DNA of 64,000 nucleotides from Azadirachta indica (lineage: Eukaryota; Streptophyta; Magnoliopsida; Sapindales; Meliaceae), in NCBI GenBank assembly GCA_022749755.1, contig CM040450.1, positions 627,452 to 691,451 on the forward strand. The letters are read 5' to 3'. Positions 32,803 through 44,059 of this stretch are shown here, piece after piece. The notes beneath the pieces were generated by a model that worked only from the letters and a program-made list of their open reading frames with translations, had not been told where the DNA came from and did no database searches. The translations under genes and the position numbers were made by a program. Every line of letters begins with the position of its first letter. The stretch's first letter is position 1.

Positions 32803-33191
32803 TGATACAAGTGGAATAGTGGGGTGGGATTAAAAAAGCACCTTGGAGAACGCCGAATCTCATTCAGTTCTTTAATGTAGTGAATTAGATAAATATTTTA
32901 ATGAATTAGATTAGATGTCGTTCTAATTCTAACGGCTCGAAACACAAGTATCAATAAAACAATTCTTTAAGGAACAAAATCAAAAGAAAATATTTTATTG
33001 AATAAAAAAAGTACTCTGACAACTAGTACAAGCTCTTTATATATAATAGAGGAAATCTAGTGTTACACGTTAACTCAAATAAGGAAATTTACTCCTACCT
33101 AAATAAGAAAATTAAGAATTAAATAACAAGTTCAATTGGCAAAAATAAAAGACTTCTTAAACTAATTAAATTCTAAAATTGTCCTACATCA
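32803..33191 (-). repeat. 5' LTR of gag-only element
   Basis: 389 bp with primer site two bases inside (32789-32800). Confidence 0.88.
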
Positions 33192-33896
33192 TCCTCGAAT
33201 AACAATCAAAACATAATGTTGGACATAGGCTACATCGTTCCTTTAAACTAAGAAAATTAGTTCATTACTAAATCTAAAGAAAGAAATAACATGTTCTTAA
33301 TTATAATAATGAAAAAAAGGAAGAAAAAACTAGATTTGGATTAGAATTGGGTTTGATACGTCTCCAGAATTTTGCCATCTTCATCTACACTCCAAGTTCT
33401 CCGCTAATCCCCCTATTAATCTTCCAAAAAGATCTATTTATATCGCCCAAGCTTTTCCCAAAAATTTCCAAATCTAACTATCAACGTCACGCTGTGGCTT
33501 TTAGCCCTAATTCAAAACATCTAGTGGAGCCACGGCCTTTATGATCTAGTGCTGTACCACGCAACTATTAGGAAATTGGCTAGAGATTACATTGAATTTG
33601 GCACTACGACTTCTATGTAATACAGCTGTGGCATTAAGCTCTCGAGAAATAAGCTGTTGATGTACTACTTAGGCACCATGACACTACCAAAGTGAAGCCA
33701 CAATGCTCATCTTAAATTTTTGAAATTGAACTTGTTTCCAATTTTGTCTTTTCTCACCCAAACAGTCCTAGTTACTTCCAACCCTATATAAATAAATACA
33801 AACACAATAAAACAAAATAAAATAGTTAAAATTTCTTAAAATAGCAAATTTATAACTAAGAAAGTAATCAATTAAAGGTATAAAACCACACTATCA

Positions 33897-35560
33897 AAAA
33901 CCCTAAACTTGAAAATTTACTAGTCCTCAAGCAAATAAGAGAAAAAAAAAAGAAAAACATAAAAGAAAACATAAGCTATAAGGCGCAAAACACATATTTG
34001 AGCATAAATTTTAGTCTAAAACTTCAAGCCTCAAAAATTAAAAATCATAGTAGTTTGAGGAAAACTTTAAAACATTAAAAACTTATCTATAATTTCAACT
34101 CAAATGTCAACCTTTTAGGGTACTCAAGGTTTCTTATGTAATTGTGTGACAACCCAATCTTACTTAACCATCCCTTAACTAGGATTAGTTTATGCAAACA
34201 AGTAAGTTATATCAGACCTCTAGGTAGTGAAATCTGTGAATTCCATATACTTCCTTTTAAAACCATTATTCAATATTAACATAGATTAACACATCATCAA
34301 AAATCAACAGGACTTTACATTATCTTGTAAAGTTGGGCTAAGGTTAAGGTAGGTTAATAGATATAATCATATAGTTCAAAGCACCCTAAGCACATCAACC
34401 ATTCTAGGATCTCTCAGTAGAGCTTTTTATTCCTTCCCAAAGGACATCCAAACATCATAATACACGTCTTTATATCACCCATTTATTCAACATATATATA
34501 TTTTTTTCTTGGAACTGCTACACCCCGAAACTTATTTCTTTATTTTAATAGTCATAGGTGTAGTACTCTTCATTTTTTATATTTTTTTAATAAATAAATC
34601 TTTCGCAACTACACCCATCCTCTGATAATTAGCATAGCTCCACATATTTTCCTAGAATGATCAACTGCCTATAAGCGCAAGATAGAAATTGGAAAATTTA
34701 TTTAATGGTTAAGCTAACCGTGTGAATGAAAAGAAAAGTTAAATTTAGACTTAAAGGGGTAGACTAGGGATAAAAATTATTTTAGATAGGCTCGAAAAGC
34801 TCAAACAATCCGAAGATAGCCTAAATCATCATGCATTACCTAAGATTTTGTCTTAAGTGGTAATCGAAAAGTTCTAGAATTCAATAAGATCTTAAAAACT
34901 CACCTAACTCACATAAACTTCCTCTAAGTTTTTAAATGGTTAATCAATCATGATTTTACACTAAAAAATGTGTGGGAATTCAAAGCAAAGCAAGATCAAC
35001 TGCAAGTAAAGCACACAGATTGAGTCAACATTTATCATTTTCTAAAAGCTTGATGTTTCCATGCAATCAAATTCAGATGATCAACTTAAACATTAAAACT
35101 GAAAAAAAAAACACTTAACTACCTTTTTCTTTTCAAAGAAAAACAAATCCTAGAAACCAAATTGAACATAATAACTAGACAAACTTGACAACCAAATCAT
35201 TAGATAACTAAATAATCAAATAAACCAAATAAACTAGAAATAAAACAAGAAATAATAGAAACAAGATATAATCCCCCTAAAATTAAAACTTGACATTATT
35301 CTCAATGGAAGATAAAATAAAGCATAAGACGGAGACTTCCCTTAAATGGATGACATTAGTTCTCGTCGTCTTCATAATTATCTTTAGCGTCATCAGGCTC
35401 CAACAGTTGACCAAGAATTAGTGATGGAATAACTTTATTTTAAAAAAAAGAATTAAAACCAAAAATCAAAAAATCAAAAGTAGAATAAAGTTTAAGAACT
35501 TAGGTTGCTTCCCAATGGGCACTTGGTTTGTAATCATCAACTAAACTCTTCTTTTCTCCT
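33897..35560. other. Athila 3' internal region, no ORF
   Basis: The region between the integrase end and the 3' LTR, where intact Athila elements carry an envelope-like ORF. No open frame of useful length or recognisable envelope-like sequence is visible; A-rich and decayed. Confidence 0.6.
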
Positions 35561-35587
35561 ATCAATCTAAGCCTTTAAAAGGAATGT

Positions 35588-35930
35588 TTACCAAATTGCT
35601 TTCCTTTCTCTATAGTAGCTCTTTAACCGTTGCTTGTTGATTCGAAAAATACGTCCATCATTATCTTTTAAGTCAATTGCACCAAAAGGAAACACTTTCT
35701 TAATTAGGAATGAACCAGACCATCTTGACTTCAATTTTCTTGAAAACAACTTGAGTCTCAAATTGAACAATTAAGCACAATGACTTGGTGCAAAATCTCT
35801 CTAAACAATCATTCTATCATGCGCCTTCTTTGTCCCCTTTTTGTAAATTTTAGCATTCTTGTATGCATCATTGTGGAACTCCTCTATTTCATCTCATCGA
35901 AAAAGTTACTGGTTATAGAGAGCTTAGTCA
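35588..35930 (-). pseudogene. Athila-like integrase C-terminus
   Basis: 35588-35770 is open and reads LKLFSRKLKSRWSGSFLIKKVFPFGAIDL...NKQRLKSYY, the conserved end of Athila integrase. 35771-35930 continues upstream in shifted frames (for example IIEW-like and KGQRR segments). The catalytic core is absent. Confidence 0.85.
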
Positions 35931-35989
35931 AGACAATAGATGAATTGCATGACTTTGTCATCTGAGGTCCCCAAGTCCTTAATAATGGA

Positions 35990-36430
35990 AGGTATCAAGC
36001 ACTTTTCTAAAAGGTCGCAAAGGATCCCATATTTCTGTGCTTTCACTACATAACTATCGGTAACATTTATTATGTAACAAGTAATTGTCTCATTTGGAGA
36101 TTTCACATGGTAAATGTTAAACTTGACCTCTTCTTCATTCACCCTTAAGGTCAACTTGCCACATTTAACATCAATCAAGGTTCTACTAGTAGTTAGAAAT
36201 ACATACCAAGAATGAGAGGAATATCATGGTCTGCTTACATATCCAATACCATAAAATTTTCTGGAGATATGAACTTATTGACTTTAACCAACACAGCTTC
36301 TATAGCTCCATAAAGATAAGTGATAAAACCATCTGCTAAGTGCAATGTGATAGTCGATTGCTTAATTTCTCCAAGACCTAATTTCTAGAAAACAGAGAGT
36401 GAGATTAAATTTTATGTTAGCTCTTAAATC
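35990..36430 (-). pseudogene. Athila-like protease region
   Basis: In broken frames it reads VLVKVNKFISPENFMVLDM, ADHDIPLILG and LIDVKCGKLTLRVNEEEVKFN, the conserved plant gypsy protease block (VDKFIFPVDFVVLDME...IPIILGRPFL...IDV..G.L.L.V). The last part is the open frame 36178-35924. Sequence then jumps to the integrase tail, marking the RT deletion. Confidence 0.8.
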
Positions 36431-37496
36431 ACACAGTGCTTCTTTAAAGAAAGAATCTCTAATAGTGAAAGAACAATAAACTTCTTGGATCTTTTAGTTT
36501 CTGAGGTAATTTCCTTTGGATAATTACACTACATTCTTATGTGAGTTTCACTGTTTCAAAATCCTCTAATCATTTTTTTTTCTTTTTTTTTTCTTGACAT
36601 AGTGTCCTTGATAAACTTGATATAATTAGACATTTATTCTAGTGCATCTACAAAAAGAATGTTAATGTGAATTTTCATTATTATCTCCAAAAATTTGCAA
36701 AATATGCATCTAGCTTTTTCTTTGAGATTGTTATGGATAAGGATTAGAGAGTTTAAGAAGTGGAGGGCTATTAGGAAATAAATTTCTTTGAGGCTATTTA
36801 GCCTTTTGTGTCATTTTAGCTTGAGTCTCATTTCTTTTTTATGCCATCCTTCTTTGAGTTGCATAGATAGCTTTATTGAAGAGGTGGTTACTTTAGTTAT
36901 TTTTGTCTTTGGTCTTTCAACCTTTTTTTTTATATACTATGTAAGGTAATAACCTTGCATTACTTTTATGGGTTGACCTCTATATCACTTGGAAATTTTC
37001 CTCCTTGTTGAGAATTAATTGATGTAGTTAGTTGGTCAATTTTCACTTTTAAGGATTTCATGGTTACTCCTATGTTGTCCAACCTAGCTTCATTCTCATG
37101 AATTGACTTCTAGTTTTAGTGATGAAGATTCCTAAAAGGTCCTTTAGAGATGGCTTATTTGCTATTGTTGGTTATTTAAACCTATGGGAGTTACTATTCA
37201 TTCCTATTATTACCATAAGATATATTCTTATAGTTGCGATGTCTTGGATGATAATAATTTGGCAATTAATTGTCATGATACCCATAATTCTGGTTGTTCA
37301 CATATTGAGCTTGTTCATTACGTTATTCCCCAGCTTGGAATGATATATTAGTAGTAGTAATATACTTCCTAGTAGAAGGCGTACTGTATGCAGCAAAAAA
37401 ATTGATGAGAAATATACTAAAATGGCTATCAACTAATCTACTTCATGAATACTAGCAACTTTCTTTATCATTAACTCGCTTATTAGGCCATAAGTA

Positions 37497-37995
37497 ATTA
37501 TTAGAGGCCATCTCCTCCAAAAAAAGGTGGGATCTTCAGCGATTCTTGACATTAAAGCACCTCTAGTTACAGCATCAACAATGTTCCTAGTTTGATCATT
37601 TAACCCATTACCAAAAAGTTGACTATCAAGCCATTGTTGATAGCATAAAGAGGATATCTTCTAAGTAGATTTCTAAATCTCTTCCAAGTTTCATAAAGTG
37701 GCTTAAAATCTTATTGCTTGAAAGTTCTAATTTTAGTCCTTAGAAAAGCCGTTTTTATTGGTCAGAAGAATTTAGATAAGAACTTTTTCTCCATCTCTAC
37801 CCAAGTTGTAATACTTCTTGGTTTTAAAGATTGCAACCATCCTTTTTCTTTGTCCCTAATAGAGAAAGGGAACAAATTCAATCTAACCTATTCATCTTCA
37901 CCATGTCATAAATCTCAACAGATTTTACCAAATGTACACTCGGGTCTTCAAACGGAGATCCCCCAAAATAATTTTATTGCTCCATACTAATCAAT
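37497..37995 (-). pseudogene. Athila-like Gag core
   Basis: On the minus strand it reads, with stops, GGSPFEDPSVHL, VRLNLFPFSIRDKEKGWLQSL, SITTWVEMEKKFLSKFF, FKPLYETWKRFRNLLRRYP and NIVDAVTRGALMSR. This is the conserved plant gypsy Gag core (FPFSLRDKAK.WL.SL, TWD.L..KFL..FFP, ESLYEAWERFK.LLR.CP). Confidence 0.88.
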
Positions 37996-38284
37996 TTTAG
38001 TTTAAGCTCAAAATTGTTGACACTAATAGTTTGGTGCACTATAGTGTCAACAATTTTGGAGTAATTGTCATTGATTATTGGCTTGTTGCTACTTGAGGAT
38101 TATTCTAGTCAAGCATTGCTTAAGCTTTTTGCCTTTTCGCTTTTCCAATCTCTTGAAGAGTTCTCTTCCATTTTAGGATCAAATGAAATCAACTCAAGAA
38201 CTTTAGTTGAGTAAGAAAAAGAAAATTCTAGAGTAAGGCTAAGATTACTTGATAATAATATTAACAAGAATAAGAATAAAAAAT

Positions 38285-38303
38285 TCCTGGCAACGACGCC
38301 AAA
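38285..38303 (-). other. Primer binding site of Athila-like element
   Basis: The minus strand reads TTTGGCGTCGTTGCCAGGA, against TTGGCGCCGTTGCCGGGGA complementary to tRNA-Asp. The differences are transitions. It sits 4 bases from the 5' LTR edge at 38308. Confidence 0.88.
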
Positions 38304-38307
38304 TACT

Positions 38308-40385
38308 TGTTCAATGTGAATATTATTGCAAGTGTATGGTGTTAAGTTTTAATAATATATGGTAAAAAGAGCTGTCATCCTCAGGGACTAAAATCGAATC
38401 CTTATTAAGCATTATGATTTAAAAAAGCTTTAATTTTATCTAGAAAATCACTAAAAGAAGTAGAAAAATTAAAAGGAAAATTAAACTAATTTAAATTAAA
38501 TAAGTAGGGAAACTAATAATAGGGATGGTAATGGATATCGTTTTAGCGAATATCCATCCGTATCTGATCCTGATGGATAGGATACGGTAATTGTAAAGAA
38601 AGATATAGATACTATATAATATCCATATAAAATACAAATAGGATATGGATATTTTGAAATATCCTATGGAAATCCATATAGGTTATCTATTTTACCGTAT
38701 TTTCTTTTCTAAATTATGTTACCAAAATTAAATCATTTTGATTATTTAAAATGGCATATTTTATACTTGAGAAAAAAATGTCAGTTATAGTAAACTCTAA
38801 TCTTAACCTAATCTTTAATATTTTATTTTGATTAGATATTCAAGGATTTTTTTTTTATAAATTTCCTATTTTTATTAAGTTTTGTAAATTTATGGATTGT
38901 TATAATTATTGAATTAAAATTTTATATTATTGGAGTTATATATATTTTTTAGAATGTTAATAAGACATCAATTTTTTAATTTAATTTATTAATTTGGTAT
39001 GTTAATTTGTAAAACATTAAAAAGAAAATTTAAAATTTAAAATTTTTTAATATTTTTTTAATAAAGATGCGTATATTTGTTAGGATAAGATATTGGCAAA
39101 TATCCATTTAAAAGAGTATGAATATTAAATATGATATCCACTATAAATACAGATAGAATATGAATATGAAAATTTTTGTAGGACGCATGTATGACTATTA
39201 AGGTATCCATACTATAGCCATCCCTAACCATTAATAATGCAGTTCTAGAGATTCAATTTCACCTAGCGATCAACTATATGTTTTCATGTCAATCATTTAC
39301 TAATGAATTTTTCTAGTTTACAAGTCAAGAATCCTAAATTATTCAACTACCTCTCCCAAGTGCCGAGTTAAACACACTCTTAATTTTGATTTCAATATCC
39401 CTATAAAATCTAGAAAATAAGAATTTATTAACAACTATGATTCTTTTTAGCGACTTTAAAGGACTTATAGGCCTCCCAAACTCTACAACATCCTATGTTA
39501 TGTTATCCCGATCATATCTAGAATTTCCTCTCCCGAGTGTCGAATTCTAAATATTGAATCATCTAATTCATGGTCAGTAAATAATAAGCACTAAGAACAT
39601 ATTAACATAAATAAACTGAATGAAAAACCAAGAATAATAAATAAATTGGCAATCAAAACATAATGTTAGGTATAGGCTACATTATTCCTCTAAATTAGTT
39701 CATTACTAAATCTAAAGAAACAATAACATGTTAAACATAATAACAAAAGAAAGGAAGAAAAAGTTGGAATTAGATTGGAATTGGGCTTGATTTGTTTTCA
39801 AAATTTCAGCGTCTTTTTCTCCACTCCAAGTTCTCTTCTAGAATGTCTTCTCTTCAATATGGCAAGTAATCCCCTTGTTAATCTTTCAAAAATATCTATG
39901 AATATCTCCTAGGGTTTTTCTTAAAATTTCCAAATCTAAATTTTGATGCTGCACCATGGCTTCCTGCTTTGAGTATTGTGACTTTGAGCCCTAATTCAAG
40001 ACATCTCCCAAAGCCACAACCTTCAAGATTCAGTACTATAGCACTTAACTATAAGGAAATTGGTTAGGATTACATTAAATCTGCTGCTGCGACTTCATGT
40101 TACATGGTTATGGCATTGAGTTCTCAGCAAATAAGCTGCTCATTTACTACTTGGGCATCGTGGCATTGCTGAAGTGAAGTTGTGGTGCCCACCTTATATT
40201 TTCAAAACTTGAACTTCTTCTTATGCGGCAATTTTCTTTGCTCTTCACCCAAACAATACTAGTTACTTCCATCCCTACATAAATAAAAACAAACACAATA
40301 AATTAAAATAAAACACTTAAAATTTCTTAAAATTAGCAAATTAATAAAAAAGTAATTAATTAATGGGTGTAAAACTACATTATCA
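38308..40385 (-). repeat. 5' LTR of Athila-like element (with MITE)
   Basis: TGTTCAATGTGAATATT...CATTATCA, 2078 bp including the MITE 38521-39225. Aligns with the pieces of the 3' LTR over its full length. Confidence 0.9.
38521..39225. mobile_element. hAT-like MITE in the Athila 5' LTR
   Basis: About 705 bp, ends AGGGATGGTAATGGATA... and ...TAGCCATCCCT (8-bp inverted repeat AGGGATGG/CCATCCCT), with many subterminal GGATATGGATA and ATATCC motifs. It is absent from the matching place in the other LTR (25960, AATCCAATAATAATGCAG), which is the empty site. Flanks (CTAATAAT and AACCATTAATAAT) suggest an 8-bp duplication altered by a small indel. No transposase. Confidence 0.8.
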
Positions 40386-40479
40386 AAAGGGCAAAATGCA
40401 AGACTTCTGAACTTGGATCCTTTTGCTTTTAAACAAGTGAGACACAAGAATTTTAAACTTTGATTTTACTTATTGGGGG

Positions 40480-41130
40480 CTGTTATGGATTTTCTAAATA
40501 AAAGTGCACATTATCGCTAACAAGTAACATATGATAAGTAGAGTTGCAGAAAGGATTATTTTGCTGTCAATTGTAATTTTTAACATACAGCACTTGCTCC
40601 AATAATGCTAGTGTAAAAGGATTGCCAACTTGGCATTCATTACTAGAATATGCTCCATTGCATAAATCACAAACTAATGGTGGGATTTGAATGGCATTTA
40701 CTATTATAATGTTAAGCTACTCAATTAATGTAGTTACTTGGGCAACAAACGTAGAGTGTCAACATCTTAAACTCAATAGGGTTTCTTTAATGTTAATCAT
40801 TCAATTGGCCACTGGTATGCATTGGCAGCCATCTCTTCCAACAATTCATATACTTCATCATGTGTTTTCCCATTAAAGTAACTCTTGTTGTTGCATCTAT
40901 GAGAGTTCTAGTTGAATTTCGCAAACAATTGTACAATGTTTCCACCTACAGCCATTTAGGTAATCCGTGGTGTGAGCATCTTCTCGTCATATCCATAACC
41001 TTACAATAATTCCATCTTGTATTGGAAAAAAATAGTAATGTCATTACACAAATTGGTTGTTCTTGTTAGTGCAAAGAAATTCTCCAAAACTTCTGAGCTA
41101 AAGCATCCTAAGTAGTGATAGTTCTAGCCG
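40480..41130 (-). pseudogene. Second gypsy Gag relic
   Basis: Minus-strand remnants in several frames: ITT-DALAQKF, MDMTRRCSHHGLPKWL-VETLYN, SYFNGKTHDEVYELLEEMAANAYQWP. These match the plant gypsy Gag core and its C-terminal NKT.EEAYELIE.MA.N.YQW block. It lies outside the Athila-like element, so it is an independent relic. No LTR found. Confidence 0.75.
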
Positions 41131-41410
41131 ACAAACACCATTATTTAAGTGTTTTTAGTTGGCCTAATATTCATCTTCAGTTAAATTAATATTCACACTA
41201 GTTAGTTAAGTTGTTTTGTTCCACTTTGTTTATTTCAATATTGTTATTCTCATTCAATGTGCACATATAAAGTATCAGATTTTTGCATATTGATGTTGTT
41301 AATAGGTTGGGTACAAAGGAAATGTGGATAGATTTGACATGAAATTCATAACTTCGTAGTTTTATTACATAGAAGCATCTTATACAAAAATATTTTCTAT
41401 TAGATTACTT
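41131..41410. other. Spacer, no gene seen
   Basis: AT-rich sequence between the Gag relic and the zinc-finger remnant; nothing recognisable. Confidence 0.5.
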
Positions 41411-41413
41411 TCA

Positions 41414-41850
41414 TCATGAATTGTAGCAATATAAAATCAACATATACAAGTTCATAAACACCATTCTATTAATTCCAGCATTTTCACACTTGAAATCAAT
41501 CCTTCTAATAGTTCCACCCATCTCATTCATTTGGTTATCAAGTCCCTCAATCTTGTCTAACATTGTCTGCCATTCATATTCATGCCTTACCAAGTGTTTA
41601 AACCATGAACCACCTCTAAAGTAAGCTTCACTTAGGTACCGAAGCCTAAAGTACTTACATGTTTCATATCTACAATAATAGTAAAGCTTATTAGGATTTT
41701 CTGCAGACTCAAAAACCTTATTACTACTATTTTGATACACATGAATATTTTATTTTCAAATTTTATCAAATCTCCATTGACTTGTCTTCTCCACTGCTTC
41801 AATTTTTTATCCTTTGGTTGCCTTTCTGTGTTGGAACTACTTGAGGCCAT
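41414..41850 (-). pseudogene. GRF-type zinc-finger protein remnant
   Basis: Two overlapping frames: an N-terminal piece (MASSSSNTERQPKDKK, ATG near 41850) and, after a frameshift, 41740-41414 with ESAENPNKLYYYCRYETCKYFRLRYL followed by a helical stretch (MLDKIEGLDNQMNEM). The pattern NP-K-YY-C-YETCKYF resembles the second half of the small plant GRF zinc finger, which often precedes a coiled coil. The first cysteine pair is not visible. It may be a transposon-linked or host gene remnant. Confidence 0.45.
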
Positions 41851-42611
41851 TGGAATTTCGAACTTTGATTTGTGTTATTTGGAGACTTGTCTAAACTATT
41901 GTTAAACAAAAGTGTAATAGAGCCTTTGATATCCATGCCTAAATACCTAAAGATGATGTTATTTTATTCTCACTTTTGCTTGGATTTATATATATTTGGA
42001 ATGGAATGCAATTATGGTCAATGGTGGTTTTATCAATTTGTATGTGGAATGGAATGTAGTTGTGGTGAATGGTGGTGTATGTTAGTTTGTAATTGTTGAA
42101 TGCAAGTGAGTGGGATCAAAATTGTGAAGTGTGTTATATTGTTTGTAGTTAGATTGTGAACAAGGAATATTTTATACTTATTAAATTGTTCCACTACAAG
42201 GAAATATAGCTATTAGAATGTAATGGCTATATTGTCCCTTTCATGTTAACTAAATTAGTTTTATTCAAATTTTAGTTTTCTTTCACTTTCAAGCTTTTTC
42301 CCAATGGAATAAAACATGATTGTACAATGTGCAATAGGACAAATTAGGTATTGGTTTTATATTTTGTAATTGTTTATAATTGTTTGACTTTCTAAAGGAA
42401 ATTTGAGGGGTATTTTGGTAAGTACATCAATTTTTGTTACTCAATAAATTTTGTAGGGAGGTTTATAACCTTTTCCTTATTTTTCCTATCAAAGTGGAAT
42501 TTTTACAAACCTCAAGGGAGGTATGTGGACTTTTTCCTATTAAGTTAATCACAATTTAGACCTGTCAAGTTTGAATTTGAATTCAAATTCAATAATTTAA
42601 TAAAACTTATA
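41851..42611. other. Intergenic region
   Basis: No gene supported. Small repeated phrases (GGAATGGAATG, TATGGTCAATGGTGG) at 42000-42090 form a short imperfect duplication. 42410-42540 has AGGGAGGTTTATAACC and CTCAAGGGAGGTATG, resembling MITE ends, without a clear border. Confidence 0.4.
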
Positions 42612-42620
42612 TTAAAATAA

Positions 42621-43167
42621 GGACAATCTTCAGTTTGCCTCCAACTATTATTGACAAACATCAACTTACCTCCAACTTTAACAAAAGTCTTAACTTCACC
42701 CCAGATTTAACTTTGATAGTTAAATATAACTGTTAATTGCAATTAATTTGAGAAAATGTGATTTTACCCCTACCAAATTCAAAATTAATTTTTTTCTTCT
42801 ATCTCTATATTTTTTTTTTTATTTTCTTCTTCTTCTTCCTCTCATGGTTGCTGTAGGTAATCATTTGTGGCTGCTATAAGCAGCCTTCCACAAGCAGCCA
42901 TTGAAGCTACCATAGGTAGCAACTATCAAGGAGGAAAAAAAACACACACACACAAAGGGAAAAAGAAAAGAAAAGAGGAGGGGGAAAAGGAGGGAGAAGG
43001 AAAATTTTTATTTTTATTAACTTAAAATTATAAAATTACTATTTTACCTTTTTGTTATTTGAAATAACGGTATAAGTTAATGTTTTGGTGTAGAGTGAGG
43101 GCTTTTGTTAAAGTTAGGGACAGGTTGATGTTTTTCAATAATGGTTTGGCTAAATTAAAGATTATCC
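42621..43167. mobile_element. Mutator-like MITE with ~85-bp terminal inverted repeats
   Basis: 547 bp. The left arm (GGACAATCTTCAGTTTGCC, ATTATTGACAAACATCAAC, AACTTTAACAAAAG) matches the reverse complement of the right arm at roughly 75-80% over about 85 bp. Flanked by 9-bp repeats TTAAAATAA (42612-42620) and TAAAAATAA (43168-43176), 8/9 identical. Long TIRs plus a 9-bp duplication are hallmarks of Mutator-like elements. The interior has a CT/GA tract, an (AC)n run near 42941-42954 and small perfect hairpins, but no ORF of note. Confidence 0.85.
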
Positions 43168-43184
43168 TAAAAATAAGAGTAAAA

Positions 43185-43880
43185 GCCCTTTTAGTCCCTA
43201 ATATTTACTTTAATACCCTTATAAGTTCTAATAATTTAAAAATACCCTTAAAAATTCTCATTTAATGTAAAATAACAATTATATCACTAAACAATAATAC
43301 TTATTAAAAATATCTAATAAATCTCGAAACAATGATAGAATACAATGTATTTATGTAAAATATGCTAATAAATAAATATTATTATTATTTTAGAGCACAT
43401 TGATAATATAAATATTTATTAATATATTATAAATTTTTTTATTTTTTTGATGTTTTATTTTATTTATATTTTAAATATATGTATATATTATTTAAATTAC
43501 AATATAATAATAAATATTTATTATAAATATGTTGTAAATAGATAGATTTATAAATCTATATTTTATTAATAAATTAATATTTATTTATGTTTATTTTTAA
43601 TAGTTATGGTGTAATTTACTTTTATTTAAATTCTTACAAAGAATTAAAATTATTTTGTTAATGTATTGTTAAAAAATAATATTTTTATTTATTATTATTA
43701 TATTTTATATAAAATTTTGCATTTTATGAATTTTAGAGATTAAATAATTTTGTAATAGTTATAATTGAATATGAGTATAGTTATTATTTTATGCTAAATT
43801 GGGAATTTTAGAAATATTTTCAAATAGAACTTACGAGGGTATTAGTCCAAATCTTATCCAATAAATGTGTTTTTACCTTA
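43185..43880. mobile_element. AT-rich long-TIR MITE, copy 1
   Basis: Outer sequence GTAAAAGCCCTTTTAGTCCC with TAATACCCTTATAAGTTC at left pairs with the complement of CGAGGGTATTAGTCC...GTTTTTACC at right; similarity extends inward about 75 bp. The interior is over 85% A+T. Related copies lie at 49275-50010 and 61600-62340, with a partial copy at 56640-56770. No transposase. Confidence 0.7.
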
Positions 43881-44059
43881 AAAATAATGACTTCGGTTAT
43901 TTTATTTGCTTTATTCTATTCCAACACGCAGGCACTGTGCCTATCATGTATCCATAATATGGAGGAAAAGTTATTTTTGATTTAAGCAGAAACATTTAGC
44001 GTAGTCACACTTGATTAAATGTAAGATGATACTTTTGTAAATTATTTTTGGTATACACA

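Larger units (their letters stand above)
31259..33191 (-). mobile_element. Gag-only non-autonomous LTR element nested in the Athila 3' LTR
   Basis: 1933 bp, minus orientation. LTRs 32803-33191 (5') and 31259-31646 (3'), TGATRCAAG...CCTACATCA, about 85-88% alike by eye. Target repeats TACTC (31254-31258) and TCCTC (33192-33196), one mismatch. Primer site TAGTATCAAAGC (minus, 32789-32800) and a clear polypurine tract AGAAAGGGGAAATT (minus, next to 31646). The internal 1.16 kb encodes only a Gag-like remnant; no protease, RT or integrase. The ends and Gag resemble chromovirus-type gypsy elements, so it is likely a deletion derivative mobilised in trans. Confidence 0.88.
25719..33896 (-). repeat. 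3' LTR of Athila-like element (interrupted)
   Basis: Starts TGTTCGATGTGAATATTAC and ends CACACTATCA on the plus strand. Pieces 25719-26009, 30934-31258 and 33197-33896 align in order with 38308-40385. The first gap is the Copia at 26010-30928, the second the gag-only element at 31259-33191. Confidence 0.9.
25719..40385 (-). mobile_element. Athila-like Ty3/gypsy retrotransposon hosting three nested insertions
   Basis: Minus orientation; 14.7 kb now, about 7.1 kb without the nested elements. 5' LTR 38308-40385, 3' LTR 25719-33896. Target duplication CAAGG (25714-25718) and AAAGG (40386-40390), one mismatch. The primer site next to the 5' LTR is of tRNA-Asp type, as in Athila. Gag (37497-37995), protease (35990-36430) and the integrase C-terminus (35588-35930) are recognisable. 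RT, RNase H and most of integrase are missing between about 35990 and 35930. The two LTRs serve as each other's empty site and prove the nested insertions: a Copia and a gag-only LTR element in the 3' LTR and a MITE in the 5' LTR. Net LTR lengths agree (~1.33 and ~1.37 kb). Confidence 0.9.

Noticed and set aside
33897..35560. Envelope-like gene expected at this place in Athila elements
   Set aside because: No open frame or membrane-protein pattern could be seen; not reported as present.
42840..42925. miRNA precursor suggested by the hairpins GGCTGCTATAAGCAGCC and GCTACCATAGGTAGC
   Set aside because: Arms of 6-7 bp are far too short for a plant miRNA precursor; they lie within a MITE.
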